64,000 nt of DNA from Isoetes taiwanensis (Eukaryota > Streptophyta > Lycopodiopsida > Isoetales > Isoetaceae): NCBI GenBank assembly GCA_021234155.1, contig JAJEKV010000002.1, positions 23,018,942-23,082,941 of the forward strand, in the 5' to 3' direction. The notes below the pieces were generated by a model. It saw nothing but the letters and a program-made list of their open reading frames with translations, was not told the DNA's origin and ran no database searches. Shown piece after piece: positions 24,271 through 37,184 of the stretch (its first letter is position 1; every line of letters begins with the position of its first letter). A program made the position numbers and the translations under genes.

Positions 24271-24530
24271 TAAGGATATACCTTTCAAAGCATAATTTGT
24301 AAGCCTCTTCGTGATGTGCATCCACTTGAAGAAAGCTTTGAAGTAAGTTTTGCCTCAGAAGGATATACCTCTCAAAGCATAATTTGTAAGTTTATTCGTG
24401 ATGTGCACTCACCTGAAGAAAGCTTTGAAATAAGTTTTGCCTCAGAAAGATATATCTCTCAAAGCATAATTTGCAAGCCTCTTCGTGATGTGCATCCACC
24501 TGAAGAAAGCTTTGAAGTAAGTTTTGCCAA
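24271..24530 (+). repeat. ~88-bp tandem repeat, three copies
   Basis: Copies begin at about 24271, 24359 and 24446 (aaggatatacct..caaagcataatttg..gatgtgca, then gaagaaagctttgaa). The second and third are 87 bp apart, equal to 29 codons, and an ORF (24316-24585) reads through as a repeated (S)PEESFE(V/I)SFASE peptide. No known protein is indicated, so this is probably a minisatellite that happens to be open. Confidence 0.85.
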
Positions 24531-24599
24531 GTTGTATGATTGCATAGTTGTGATTTGTGTGTTGGGTAAAGGTTATCGCACATGAGATCAAAGTTGCAA

Positions 24600-25250
24600 G
24601 TTATAATAAGCTAACTTGTTGCCAATGGACAAACTACTTATAGGATGTTTTGAAATGTCTGCTTGTAATGTAATTTCAATTTGTATTCTGAATACATAAT
24701 ATTATTATGTATATATTGGCATACATTTTGTTATTATTTACACATTTGTTTGTCTATTTGTAATATAAGAGTAGGTTTCATGATGTGTTATTGCTTTCTT
24801 ATAATTTTCTACAAGGTTGCCTTCGACTATAAATATATTTCAATGTTCTGGGAGGCCATGGTATATTTTTAAGGCATTTGAGGCTGTAAGGCAACTTACC
24901 AGAGAAGAAGGTATGCTCGAATAGGGATATTTATACTTTCTGGTGTTCTACAACATACGGTATCCCATGTTCTTTGATCTATTAATTATTCAATATTAAT
25001 CAATATTGAAATCAATTCAATTCAATATTATTTCATATCCCATGATCCATTTCCCATGTAGGTCTATTGCAACATTTTCTAAGTAAAGAGCTCATGGTAT
25101 ACAGAACACCCCTAGGCCTCAAAGGGACTAATTTTTTTTAGACCCATGCATATCCCTAAGCCATCTTTGTTTTTTCAATTTCATTTGCAATGCAATGTTT
25201 TCTAGGTTGCAAAAACTCTAACATTTGGCCGCTGCATAATTTCTGTCCAC
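24600..25250. other. Intergenic, no gene seen
   Basis: AT-rich sequence with self-complementary ATATTGAAT/CAATATTAAT patches around 24985-25035. No coding or RNA gene signal. Confidence 0.4.
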
Positions 25251-25303
25251 ATTTCGTACAACATTCAAATTTATTCCATACACATTGTGCACCTTATTAA
25301 TAA

Positions 25304-25333
25304 CTAGTAACGGGTGCTCGGCATTGCCGGGCA
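25304..25333 (-). mobile_element. Helitron 3' terminus (minus strand)
   Basis: On the minus strand a hairpin TGCCCGGCA-A-TGCCGAGCA (one G:T pair) is followed by CCCGTTA and then CTAG, with T next: the classical plant Helitron 3' end. The 50-bp sequence outside it (25252-25303) is a repeat that also occurs uninterrupted at 48807-48860. Homology between the two breaks at the CTAG, as expected for an insertion. The Helitron body would extend to higher coordinates, and its 5' end was not identified. Confidence 0.6.
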
Positions 25334-26074
25334 TAAGTAAGTATGGGCCTATTGTAGACAATGATGAAGTTGCAAACATACTTACAATAAATATAGCCCA
25401 AACTCTTGATGGCAGGTGTATTGAATTGATCTAAACATGGGAATGAATTGTATTGTATTCAAATCTAACAATTTACATATGGCAACTACTTTGGTGGTGG
25501 AGAATTACATGGATTGCAAAGGACACTTGGTATAGATTTCAAATGAGAATGGTATCTACAACATCTACAACATACTACAAAAGTGGGATTTAGATCTTTT
25601 ACCAGTGAAGCCGATTGGAACTTATTTGGCATGTAAAGTGAATTCAAAAAATGGGAGAATAGCACAATTTCATAGACAATATTTATCTCTCCTTTTGCTA
25701 TTGTGTTGAGTTTCTTGGCATGTATACCAAAGCCTACATCACAAAAAGAAGGGGAATAGATTCATCCTTTCAATCACATGATTGATTTATCGATAAACAA
25801 TTGAGACATCTATGCCAAGAACACTCCAGAGCATTGACTGGTTATCTTTTTAGTGAATTTTCTTGTAAAATCATCCGCGAATTGGAGTACTCCATATCAA
25901 GAAATTACAAGTCGTGCTCGTGGAACTAATTGCGAAAACATCCATGACCATTACAATGATGCACATAATGCATATATAAGGTTTAGGATTGTAATAGCAA
26001 AATAAAATGACCTTAACAATGTTGCACATAGTGTATAGCGAAGTTCCTAGCTATATAAGACTTAATATTGAGAA
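25334..26074. other. Possible Helitron interior, no gene seen
   Basis: No ORF with recognisable Rep or helicase motifs. Composition is AT-rich and featureless by eye. Confidence 0.35.
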
Positions 26075-27560
<1,486 letters not shown>

Positions 27561-29000
27561 ATCTGGACTAAGATTTGCAATACAAGAAAATACTTCATTT
27601 GCTTCAATAGAACGACCAAAAGAAAATAAGACTATGACATGGGAATCCAAAATGGGACGATAGTGTTCAAATGGGAAGTCTGCCCGTTTCATTGATCTGC
27701 AAACCCACATACAAAGGATCATCCCAAATACTTGCAAGACTTGCCAGACTGATACAAAGAATCATTATTTGGTATCCATTATCTTTCGCAGATAGCCACC
27801 AACAAATTACCTAACAACAACATGTTTAGGCCAGCCACAAAGAATATCCGTACTGACAGATAACCAAAATATGCCCTTTCATCCAAGTGAGGCTTTGCCC
27901 TTTAATGGCAACCCAAAAACTAGAAGTTAAGTGGGCCTTGCACGGGTCACTTAATTTTTACACTATTTGGTTGAAATACTTTTTGATTCAGTTGAAAAGA
28001 CACATTTAATTTTTCACTGTATAGGATCCTTTGTTAAGTTAATGAACAATTAAAAATCAACTGGAATTAGCTTAATGGGTCAGCGGGAAAGCAAGTTTAA
28101 GTTCTTTGCCCATTTAACTTAACGACAAATGAGAAATGACCCTTATTCCTTAAAATTCACTTGCCAAATTGAAGAAAGAGAAAAAGCTCAATGTTGGAAA
28201 AAGCCGACCATTAGCTTGGCATGTTTTTTTTGCATTGTCTTAATAGGAAATGGTGATAGGATTTGCCAGCCATGATTTTTTATTTTATTTTAGATGTTGG
28301 TCTTTGTTCATCGCCTCCTCACGGGTATAATACATGTCACATGTAGCCAATCCATTCTAGGTCGTGATACCTTATGCTATGATACATATTATATATGGCA
28401 GATTACAAGCCCCTATCACAGGGCCAATATTGGTCAGTTCAAACCTGTGACCTTAGGCAATGGATTATTAAATCCCCACTACTAGACTGATAGGGATTTG
28501 CCGAGTTACATAATTCCCAGTTCATTTCCTTTATATTCATCTTTTCTAAGTGGCTAATAAAACTTCCTCTAAAATCATCTTTGCTATGTGGCTTTGGTGT
28601 ATTAGGGAAGGGTCGCCAATAGCGGAACATGGTCCAATTGTGGACCATACAAAAGTGGATCAAATTGATCCGCACATAATTATTGCCTCGATCTAAACAT
28701 TGGCATAATTATTGCCTCGATCTAAACATTGGATGACATGGATAAAATTTATATCTACAAGAAATTTATCGCGGCGGCCAAGACCGCCGCGAACATTTCT
28801 CTTTTTCAAAGCTGTGCAGTTGGACCCCAGTTAACGTCCAACATTCTCTTCTGCAATGGCCAAGTGATTCTAGATTGATGTGAAGCAACTTCGTAAGATC
28901 TTACATTCTAACTCTAATTTAGAAATTACAAAGTACAATATTTAGCTTAGTCTTTTAAAAAGTTGGTCAATACTTTTTGTTATTGAAGGTTCATGTGTTC
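27561..29000. other. Intergenic with small repeats and one GC-rich hairpin
   Basis: A 31-bp unit (ataattattgcctcgatctaaacattggc) is duplicated at 28676-28735. At about 28753-28800 agaaatttatcgcggcgg and ccgccgcgaacatttct form an inverted repeat around a CCAAGA loop (perfect GCGGCGG/CCGCCGC core) in otherwise AT-rich DNA. It may be a MITE or transposon terminus remnant. No gene seen. Confidence 0.55.
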
Positions 29001-29014
29001 AAAGACATCAAACA

Positions 29015-29230
29015 TCAAGTAGAATTATCAATTTGCAGAACTGAAGATGCCTCATCATCACTAGAATGGTATTTTTGCGAATAATATAAATTACGAAATA
29101 AATCCAAAAGGAACTCCAATACATCATCTCTCGACACAAAGGCTGGTGAGTTACCAAAGGCGCTCATCCACCATCTATAAAAATCATCTAGATTTAGCTC
29201 AATAATGTAGTCTTTTTTCATCTGTGCCAT
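29015..29230 (-). CDS. Small unknown protein (71 aa) with 5'UTR intron
   Basis: Starts MAQMKKDYIIELNLDDFYRW and is rich in acidic and aromatic residues (DDVLEFLLDLFRNLYY). I do not recognise the family. Gene structure supports it. Minus-strand CCAAT (29507-29511) and TTATAAATA (about 29487-29495) lie 90-100 bp before a donor AAG|GTAAAT (GT at 29399-29398). A 167-bp intron ends in TTTGATTTGCAG (AG at 29234-29233), and AG|ATGGCACAGATG begins two bases after the acceptor. The stop is at 29015. No signal peptide or membrane segment. A further 3' exon or a non-coding transcript is possible. Confidence 0.5.
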   Translation of the reverse strand: MAQMKKDYIIELNLDDFYRWWMSAFGNSPAFVSRDDVLEFLLDLFRNLYYSQKYHSSDDEASSVLQIDNST

Positions 29231-29485
29231 CTCTGCAAATCAAAATATAATTGCAAATCAACTCAAACATTCGCTACAATTTCACACAACGATAGAATCC
29301 ACATACGCATTACGCCAAGATTAAGGATGAAAGAAAAATGCTAGTTTCATATTAAACAATCCAAGCTTTAGCAATGTAACAAAATGGGAGAATATTTACC
29401 TTGCATGCAATTAGTGAAGCAGAAGAGAAGCGCTCACAATAGCTTTTCAAGTGCTCTCAATGCGTCGAGACAATAAGAAGACCTT

Positions 29486-29511
29486 CTATTTATAAGATGG
29501 AGTTTTATTGG
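29486..29511 (-). promoter_or_regulatory. Putative TATA and CCAAT boxes for the small gene
   Basis: On the minus strand CCAAT (29507-29511) is followed about 11 bp later by CTTATAAATAG (29486-29496). Transcription would start around 29455-29465, giving a first exon of about 60 bases that ends at the predicted donor. Based on spacing and motif only. Confidence 0.45.
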
Positions 29512-29779
29512 ATGATCGACACACATGACTAATCTAGGGCTATATTTATGCCAAGTGCCTACATCACAACTCGCATGTAATCATTAATATCATTCGATAT
29601 ATATTTCATATCCATAATTATCCTAAAATGGATATCATTAAGATTCTATATATATTGGGATTGATATCTTCTAACAAATTTGCCAATGGCCGCAATAAAT
29701 GCAAAGTGCACACATGTCGTGCTTTGATAATTCGCAATAAATGCAAAGTGTATTAATGGCCGCTGAGATGAATGAGAAG

Positions 29780-31218
29780 CCTAGTCTAGTCGGTGGGGGA
29801 AGCGAGCTCCATGTCCACGTCCAAACCGAGCGCCATCGAGAACCCGGAAGCTGCAGAGACCACTTTCCTGAAGGGGGCAATGTGTCATGAATAGCCAGCA
29901 CCCGGTAACAAGACCGCACAAAACAAAAAGACACAACATCCGGATGAATCTTCCAAACCTGCACCACCACATCATCCTGAGGGACTATAGGTATGTGTAG
30001 CGGAATACTTTCCGCCACTTGTTCCCAAATAGCCCGGTCACTGCCCCTCAGGCGAAAGCGAGCTCGAAAGAACTCCCACGTAGCTAGCTGACCACCCCAA
30101 TACCAATCCTCCAAGGTGAGCACAGCAGCTCGCCTCCAACGGGCCTGCGTCCGAGCATGCACGGTGGCAGCCAAGGGCAAGAGGAACCCACAAGAAAGGA
30201 GAAGGGTGGTGATAAACTGAGGCATAATCTAGCTGGAAGAGCACACGACATGATCCCAAGCCCGCAACACCTCTGTGAGAAAAGGGGATGTGTGTGGGAA
30301 AGGCCGGAGACCATACAACAGTGCCCAGGGCAACTCCACATGCACAGACGGCTTCCCAAACGCCACACAATGGCGAAGAGACTGCAACAACAGCGCCGCA
30401 CCAGGAGAAGATGCTCCATCCTACAGAATGCTCCAAACAAACTTGGAGACCAACACCTTATTATGCAGTGCCAAATCCAAAATGGCCAAGACGCCATCCT
30501 CCCAGGGGCAGAGACACTTCCACCAAGCCACTTTAACAACCGCCCCTTCATCATCCCTGCCCCACACAAAATTTTGAACAATCTTATCCAAAGCCTGTAT
30601 CTTACCCTCAGGAGCTAACATCACAGATGTTGTATACACATGAGTGCTACAAAGTACTGACTTGGCAATAGTGATCCTACCTGCCATGGACAACTTGCTG
30701 CCCTTCCACCAATTGAGGTGTTTCTGCAACCCTTGCAAAATCTCATCCCACACCCTCCCCATGGAAATATTCCCTCCAAAGGGAATACCCAATAGCTTAG
30801 TACACACATTACCTGAAAGCACCTTCCAAGGGAATAGAGCCAAACAAGGGGGAGGCGGAGTCAGCTGGGCCCATAGTGCAGAGCATTTACCCCAATTCAG
30901 AAGAATGCTCGAGGCCAAGGAGAAAGTATCCAGCAAACCCTTCACATTCCGCAGATTCCTCTCTTCTGCCACCAAGAAGAGGAAAGTGTCATCGACAAAC
31001 TGGTTAATAATCTGCTGGCTACCATCCTGCATCCGGAGCCCCTCCACCACCCCCTCCTCCACTGCAGTAAAAAACAACTGAGACAGTGCCTCCGCCACAA
31101 TCGTAAACAAAAATGGCGCCAAAGGGCACCCCTGACGCACCCCTCTGCCTAAGGAGAAAAAGGCAGAGGGTTCACCCTGGCACACCACCGTAGCCCGTGC
31201 TGACCTATGTAGCTTCAT
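29780..31218 (-). mobile_element. 5'-truncated L1-type LINE, GC-rich
   Basis: The 265-codon ORF (31218-30421) begins inside the RT domain: SLGRGVRQGCPLAPFLF, then the catalytic box as FVDDTFLF (YADD replaced by FVDD), LNWGKCSALW, LLGIPFGG and LSMAGRITIAKSVL. Frame changes follow, and the zf-RVT-proximal part continues in 30225-29671 (EDWYWGGQLATWEFFRARF). Endonuclease and ORF1 are absent. Base composition is clearly more GC-rich than the flanks, which suggests a different LINE family or more recent arrival than the AT-rich LINE at 4.7-12.3 kb. Confidence 0.85.
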
Positions 31219-31394
31219 GACTCTTTAGATTTGCTCAATATTTGCAACTATTTGTGCTCAATATATTGACTTCATTACGCCTAATCAAGTCAGTACATGT
31301 GCTATTGCAACGCCTACAGAAAAGGCATAATCATTTTATATCCTGGACAAAAATTTCCTGCATCATGTTGACATATGCAAATGCACAAATGTAC

Positions 31395-31575
31395 AACTTA
31401 CGTTTTTTCCCTCGAAAGCCCTTTAGGGTGGTGGTTTTTTAATCTTAGACAGTAATCATATAGTAAAGTACTTACTAGCATTTGCGTAGAATTGAAATGC
31501 CTTTTATCGTCAACTCAGACCAGAAGATCTATAGGATCTAATACAGAAAAGAGCACAACAAGACCATTAATGCCT
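31395..31575. repeat. Two facing fragments of the retroposon-like repeat
   Basis: 31395-31452 (plus) matches the TTTTTCCCTCGAAA..GGGTTTTTTAA block. 31498-31575 (minus) matches the ..GGTCTC.GT.GACGATAAAA end, so the 5' part and 3' part of one family lie close together in opposite orientation. This suggests an inversion or two insertions. Alignment is approximate. Confidence 0.45.
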
Positions 31576-32150
31576 AAGTTTGAGAATTCACAACCATTAC
31601 TTGTAATTCTCAATTAGAATATGCAAGATTTGGATTCTCCTATTTTTCCAAACCTAAAAAGGCATTCTAATTTGTTCTATGAGAGGACAATAAATAAGTA
31701 CCTATTTCTTAGGTTTCAAGATTATTGATCTATGCTTTCACAATCTACCTTATGATCCCTGAAAAGAAAAAATTGAGAATCCATACTTGCAATGGCAAGG
31801 AGGAAGCGACAACGACAACAATCCGTATATCATGTTGAAGCAACCGAGAGCCAAAGAATTTGGCTGTAACAATTCCCTCCCATTTCGGTTTCTAATATTT
31901 CCATAGATGAGTGTCTCTCCATTAATTTTGGGAATTTAAAATGACTATGAGCCAAAAATTAATTTCGCGTTATTTTCTTAAACTGATTTCTAACTACTTT
32001 ACTACCTAATTTTATAGTTCGAAGCCAACCTAATTGAGCACTATACTATGCTTTAACCCAGGGCAACTGGAGCACAAGGGCAAGCAGGCTTCGGACCAGA
32101 CCATTCAATAATAGAACACCTAGTCACCTTTAGGATCCTGACCGAATAAA
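31576..32150. other. Intergenic, no gene seen
   Basis: AT-rich, short ORFs only, no recognisable repeats. Confidence 0.4.
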
Positions 32151-34820
32151 CCATGGCACAGAATAAAAAGATCATATGCTGGTTTTTAGACTTCAAGAGG
32201 GCTTTTGATACAGTACCAAGGGAAAAGCTAATGTAAAGATTGATAGACCTGAATGCACCAGAAAGTCTAGTAGAATCAATTGCACGAGGTATGAAAGGGT
32301 ATATGCTAAAATGGAACAGGAAGGGAAAGAAATTATCTATGACAGGTCTGAAACAAGGATGTCCCCTCTCACTTACCCTGTTTGGGTTATATATAGATGC
32401 ACTATATGATTGATGATAGTCAAACATTGATGTTTATGGGTTTTGTTATTGAGGTTGAATATGAACCATTGATCTTCAGCATATCCCGAGCATCATACCA
32501 AATCAATGGCTCACATCTTTTTCCCAAAAAAATGCTTTGCCACTTTCTAAGGTCGATTTCCAACATGCAAACATTTAATTTCATCATTGATTAAATTCGG
32601 CCAGAAAAGAATTAACGGCCAAATAAAAACCCAATGGTAGCATCTACCACCATGAACTGCCGCCCCAATGAACTGTCGAAATGAGAAGACAGAGATAGGT
32701 CTTCAAGAAAACCACCGGAATGAAACCTTCCAGCTCTATCCTGCATGTAAACAAGATAAGTCCAAACACGGCACACCCTTAAAACGGCAGACCATTCTGC
32801 TACAAATTTGAAAATGCAATCAACCAGAGTGGCCTCTTCACCTCCAGAAACAAGCCAAGGCAACTCCAAAAGAAATTTTAAGCTCCTTGTACCCAGAGGT
32901 CTAAAAACACAAGAAGCATAGCTCCACCGGAGCTCTAAAACAGAAGCACAACTCACATGGGCTTATGCTTAGGAAATGGGATTTCCTGAAAACCCTAACC
33001 TGCTGCCTCAACGAAAATCCCTCACCTACTGGCCTGCCTCAACGAAAATCTGCTAGGAGCTATTGTCGTCCATGCCAAAAAAAAGAAAGGGGCCTACATT
33101 CTTATCTATGCCCTAAGAAAATGGCCCTTTACCATTGCAAACAAAATACATTCTAAAAACCTATAAAAATGAAACATGACCACTAAATGCAAACCAGCTT
33201 CTCAAATCGCTCAAAATATACAATTTCTAATACGATACCGGCTAAAATCTTAGCACAAACCATCGTCACAAGCGCCCCCCACAATACAAAACTCAAACAT
33301 TGGAAGCTTAATAGATGCACTATATGATTCAATTAAGGAAAGGCAATAAGACACAGACGCCCCAATTTTGGAAGAAACAAAGGTGCCGACTATGTTGTAT
33401 TATAGATGACCTGGGCATGATGGCCACAAAAACCAGAGGCATGCACAAAATGCTAGAATTATGTACGAAAACAGGGCTGATGGTAAATCTATCCAAAACG
33501 AAGATAGTAACATTCAAGTCAAGGCCCGACACAAATCATTTAGATACAAAGGTGCAGAACTTGAGAGGCAGCAAAATATAAATACTTAGGATATGACGCT
33601 CCCGGCATAGGAAAACGTTTAAAAGTAGCAGATTCAAGGTTCCAAATAGCTATATACAACTATTACATCACAAAGAACGATTGCAATAAGAGCCGGATCA
33701 TAGACTAGAAAATCAAGGCACACCTATCTGGCACACTGATAGCATCAATCCAATTGAAAGGGTCGGAAGCATAGTAGGCCTGTCCAAAAGCAAGTGGGAA
33801 AAACAGAAAAGCATATTTTGCTAGTGGCACTATCAAGAATTCAAAGCCCGAGAAGACATACCATCGGTCACCAGGATATACATGAGAGAAGCCCATGGAA
33901 ATCAGAGCATGAGAAATAACCATCAGATACCTTCTGAAGAATAATGGGATCATGAATTCAAACAAGTTGTCCATGATAGCAATTCATGCGTTGATCAAAC
34001 AACATCAGCTCACATGACAGGATTGATTTCAAGAGGTAGTACAATGGACCAGAGAAATGGAGCTGATTTTGAGCAACATCCTAAACGAAGAAAAATGGGA
34101 TGAAAATTGGGTACAAGAGATAATGCAAACATGGACAAACAGATATATCGGACCAAAATCACATTGGTACCTGGATATGTTTAACCTAAGCCATTAGGTA
34201 GGTCAGAATACATATAGTGAAAGCAAAATAGAAAAAATAAAGAGGGAATATCATAACACAATTCAGAATGGGCTGCTATAATTTGAGAGTAAAAAAGGAT
34301 AGTGGAGGAAAATTGACAGACAGGATCATATATGTAGAGTCTTCAACACCAAAAAAATAGAGGACAAAAACCATATGATCAGGAGGTGTCTGGTGTATGT
34401 AGATATAAAGGTCAAATTCCATAAGGTTAGATGAGATTACCCAATCCCTATAATCATGATCCAAGAGAGTATGTTAACATATTTGGCTGATGCCATTGGA
34501 AAAATGACACTTACACTAATGGCTGCACCAAGAAAAAGGGCTTTTGAGACACATCCAATGAGAATCAATGGATCCACATTGTACAGTTCAACGATGGAGA
34601 TACTAATGTTTATATGCATGGCCACAAAGCCAAGTAAAGGCAGTGTACAAACAAGTTAAGTCTGCCAGATGGCTATACTAATTTTCAGCATTATTTGCTA
34701 ATAGCAACCCTTCGAGGGAGTTTGCCAATGCTACACGAGCCCAATGGCATGCCGGTCTTAGGGACACAAATGTATTCTTTTTTATTCTATTCTATTCTAT
34801 TCTATTCTATTCTATTCTAA
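32151..34820 (+). mobile_element. LINE remnant ending in (TTCTA)n, interrupted by an insertion
   Basis: Plus-strand translation gives the RT blocks WFLDFKRAFDTVPREKL (one stop), then GLKQGCPLSLTLFGLYIDAL up to 32411. After a 0.9-kb insertion it resumes at 33330 with a decayed DDLGMMATKTRGMHKML and LMVNLSKTKIVTF, the catalytic-box and following motifs. Further degenerate sequence leads to a 3' end at 34690-34780 followed by about eight TTCTA units (34779-34820). Frameshifts and stops show it is dead. A microsatellite rather than poly(A) tail separates it from the L1-type elements in this window. Confidence 0.8.
32412..33310. mobile_element. ~0.9-kb insertion in the LINE RT with 19-bp target duplication
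   Basis: The 19-mer ATAGATGCACTATATGATT occurs at 32393-32411 and again at 33311-33329. Collapsing the two copies rejoins the LINE codons (..YIDALYDSIKE..). A 19-bp duplication is typical of target-primed retroposition. The insert has no poly(A), no TIRs and no recognised protein. It includes a locally duplicated tgcctcaacgaaaatc (33002-33050) and one 114-codon minus ORF (32956-32612) that I cannot place. It may be a LINE/SINE body or a retrocopied transcript. Confidence 0.8.
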
Positions 34821-35356
34821 TGGAAAATTCGTTAGAATATACGTCAAATTTTCATCACATTCTGATGCAAAATCGTCATAACCTTTGTCATAATTTTATC
34901 AAAGTATGCGTCAGGCATACATCAAATTATTTGTTACATGCCTTAAAAGAAGCCAAGCTAGCATGAACCCCTTGGGTTCCCCACTCCTTTGAATCCTTTG
35001 GACTCCCCACACCAAATTTGTGTTGATCCCTTCGATCAACATTGCAACATAGCGCAGTTTCGAATTAGAACAATTCTAGATTGTGTCTATAGCACAATCT
35101 TATAACAATTGTGACTTGCACAGTCTGTTCTTCAAGCTTCGGGCTTGAGAACCACAACTTCTAACCTTGTTAGAGCTTCTCAACCCCGAGGAAGTTTATA
35201 TATTGCCTAGTGCAATCTAGATCCCTATCATATAATCAAACCCAAGTGATCGCCATCTTGGTAGCCAAGGTGCGAGATTTGCCCTCGAGATCTATGAGCT
35301 CGTTTATAGCATACGCTACAACCATGCAACCACGTTGCATGCGCTTGCGTGCAATC
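34821..35356. other. Intergenic, no gene seen
   Basis: No coding signal. Ends in the (ATGC)n run. Confidence 0.4.
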
Positions 35357-35383
35357 ATGCATGCATGCATGCATGCATGCATG
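35357..35383. repeat. (ATGC)n microsatellite
   Basis: About seven catg/atgc units immediately left of the TTAACCCGGGG boundary of the candidate element at 35390. An alternating purine-pyrimidine, self-complementary tract. Confidence 0.95.
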
Positions 35384-35869
35384 TGTTAACCCGGGGATTT
35401 CACCTAGGCACATGGGGATACCTCATGTGCGTGCAAGGGGTCACCAGAAAACCCCTCGTATACGACTTTTGGAGGTCGAAAACCCCTACATACGTAAATA
35501 TGAAAACCCAATTTCCCTGCCCCCTACCGTAGATATACGGCCGGACTATGTTACGTTTTACATACCCCTACCCGATCTTGTACTTTATTTTGTGCTGTAG
35601 CCTTATTCAGAGAAAAAATGGTTTGTGGAGAAGGAAAAAAATTTCACAATGTCTGTAATAGACATTTCTGTCATCTTCATTCTCGGTCTAAGCTTGTCTC
35701 GTTGGTTAAGACTCTAATGCATCCTTAGTGTGTCCCTTAGTGGTAAAGTACTGGGGATACTTCAAGGTTGAAAACACGATCCTTAAATGTTATAGCTTAA
35801 TCCTTGAATGGCTTAATCCTTAAATGTTATGGTCCTTAAATGTTACAGCTTAAAAACGTGTAAACTAGT

Positions 35870-35990
35870 TTAAAGTATAGAGTCTAACTAGTTTACTAGC
35901 TTAAAGTCATTTTACTAGCATAGAGTCATTTTTACTAGCTTAGAGCCTATAGTTTACTAGCTTAGAGTCATTTTGCTAGCTTAAACGTTT
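35870..35990. repeat. Degenerate ~24-bp repeats (ttactagcttagagtcatt)
   Basis: Several imperfect copies of ttactagcttagagtcatttt, preceded by cttaaatgttatagcttaatc repeats from about 35780. AT-rich low-complexity DNA without coding potential. Confidence 0.7.
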
Positions 35991-36081
35991 ACGGGCCACC
36001 CAACATGTTCCTTAAATGTTATAGCTTAATCCCTAAATGTCTAAGCTTATAGCCTGTTATAGCTTAATCCTTAAAAGAGGA

Positions 36082-36089
36082 TATAAAAG
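36082..36089 (+). promoter_or_regulatory. Possible TATA box (TATAAAAG)
   Basis: A TATAAAAG in the duplicated context agaggatataaaagaggatat lies ~250 bp before the ATG at 36335, with a pyrimidine-rich leader between (36200-36320). Spacing is reasonable for a plant promoter, but there is no independent support. Confidence 0.3.
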
Positions 36090-36334
36090 AGGATATCATT
36101 TGCATGGCACGGATATAAAGAAGGAGAACCTGCCCTGAAGTTGCCCAACCTGCATGCAAATAATTGGCCATAATTCCTCCTTATGCTTTGATTTGACCTC
36201 ACAAAACCCTTCTATTTAGCCTCTGCATGTTCGATTCATTCCCTTCATTCCGGTTCATTCCTCAGTTCTTCCTTTCTGTTCCGGCTCTCCTCCTTATTTC
36301 ACATCTCCTCTCCACAAAATTGGCCGGCAGCTCA

Positions 36335-36571
36335 ATGGCTAGGATCAAATTTACTGCAGCGAAACCTAAGGCTGAAGAATCTTCTTCTGACTCTAGCCAT
36401 CCAGGGATGCAGATGGTTTTCGTGGCCAAGTTTAGCTGCTTGGAAGTGAATCGGCTGAAGGAACAGGGAGCTAAGGTTTCAGATAAAGTGCAAAATTGGC
36501 TTGATCGTGTTGGAGATGGAGAGGAACGTCATTTGCAGGTGAACATCGAGGCTGACGGAATTCTTCTTTGA
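36335..36571 (+). CDS. Possible small unknown protein (78 aa)
   Basis: Begins MARIKFTAAKPKAEESSSDS, with a basic then serine-rich start and a C-terminal half VNRLKEQGAKVSDKVQNWLD that looks helical. An in-frame ATG at 36227 would add a hydrophobic leader (FFLSVPALLLISHLL) resembling a signal peptide. Which start is used cannot be told. The family is not recognised. A TATA-like box at 36082 is the only regulatory support. It lies inside the candidate TIR element, opposite in strand to the zinc-finger locus. Confidence 0.3.
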   Translation: MARIKFTAAKPKAEESSSDSSHPGMQMVFVAKFSCLEVNRLKEQGAKVSDKVQNWLDRVGDGEERHLQVNIEADGILL

Positions 36572-36687
36572 GTGGTTCTTAAGATGCCTCCTCCAGGCTA
36601 CTTTTAATGCCTTGCATTTTCTGGAAAAGAAATAAGGTTGTGTCTGCTGCATGTATATCTTGGACAATCCTGTAGCACTTTTTCATC

Positions 36688-36750
36688 CTGTAACTAATAT
36701 CCTGTAGCTAATATCCTGTAGCTAATATCCTGTAACTCATATCCTGTTAC
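36688..36750. repeat. 16-bp tandem repeat (taatatcctgtagcta)
   Basis: Four to five copies of atcctgta(g/a)ct(a/c)at just after the small ORF. A second short duplication, tgcattccttttcctccaaag, is at 36953 and 37050. Confidence 0.85.
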
Positions 36751-37184
36751 GAGGACTTTTATTCTGTTTTCAGTTTTTTGTACAAAAGTGCAAGGTTGGT
36801 TCATTCCTGCACAACCTTTTTGTAAAAACAGTCTTTATAATATAATATGGTTGCTTTTCGGTACAATGTAATTGACGCTTTACCATACTGGATCTGCCAC
36901 AAATCTGAATCTGCCACAAAATGCATAAACAAATGGGAAACAAATGCAATGCATTCCTTTTCCTCCAAAGAATAAAGAGTACAGAAGAACCAAAGAACCT
37001 CCACTCAAGGAAACATAGAGTACAGAAAAACCAAAGAACAAAGAACAATTGCATTCCTTTTCCTCCAAAGAGGAGCTTAACTAGCACAAACCAATGACAA
37101 CACATAACACATTTGCAACACTTAGCACTGATCTACACGATTTTTTACTGTCGACTCCATGTCCCTAACCAAAAAGCAAACACT

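Noticed and set aside
29671-30225. 184-codon ORF as a separate host gene
   Set aside because: It continues the LINE downstream of the RT part and lies in register with L1-type C-terminal sequence.
35335-35600. Plus ORFs across the (ATGC)n run
   Set aside because: Low-complexity translation with no domain. The sequence is better explained as the transposon edge.
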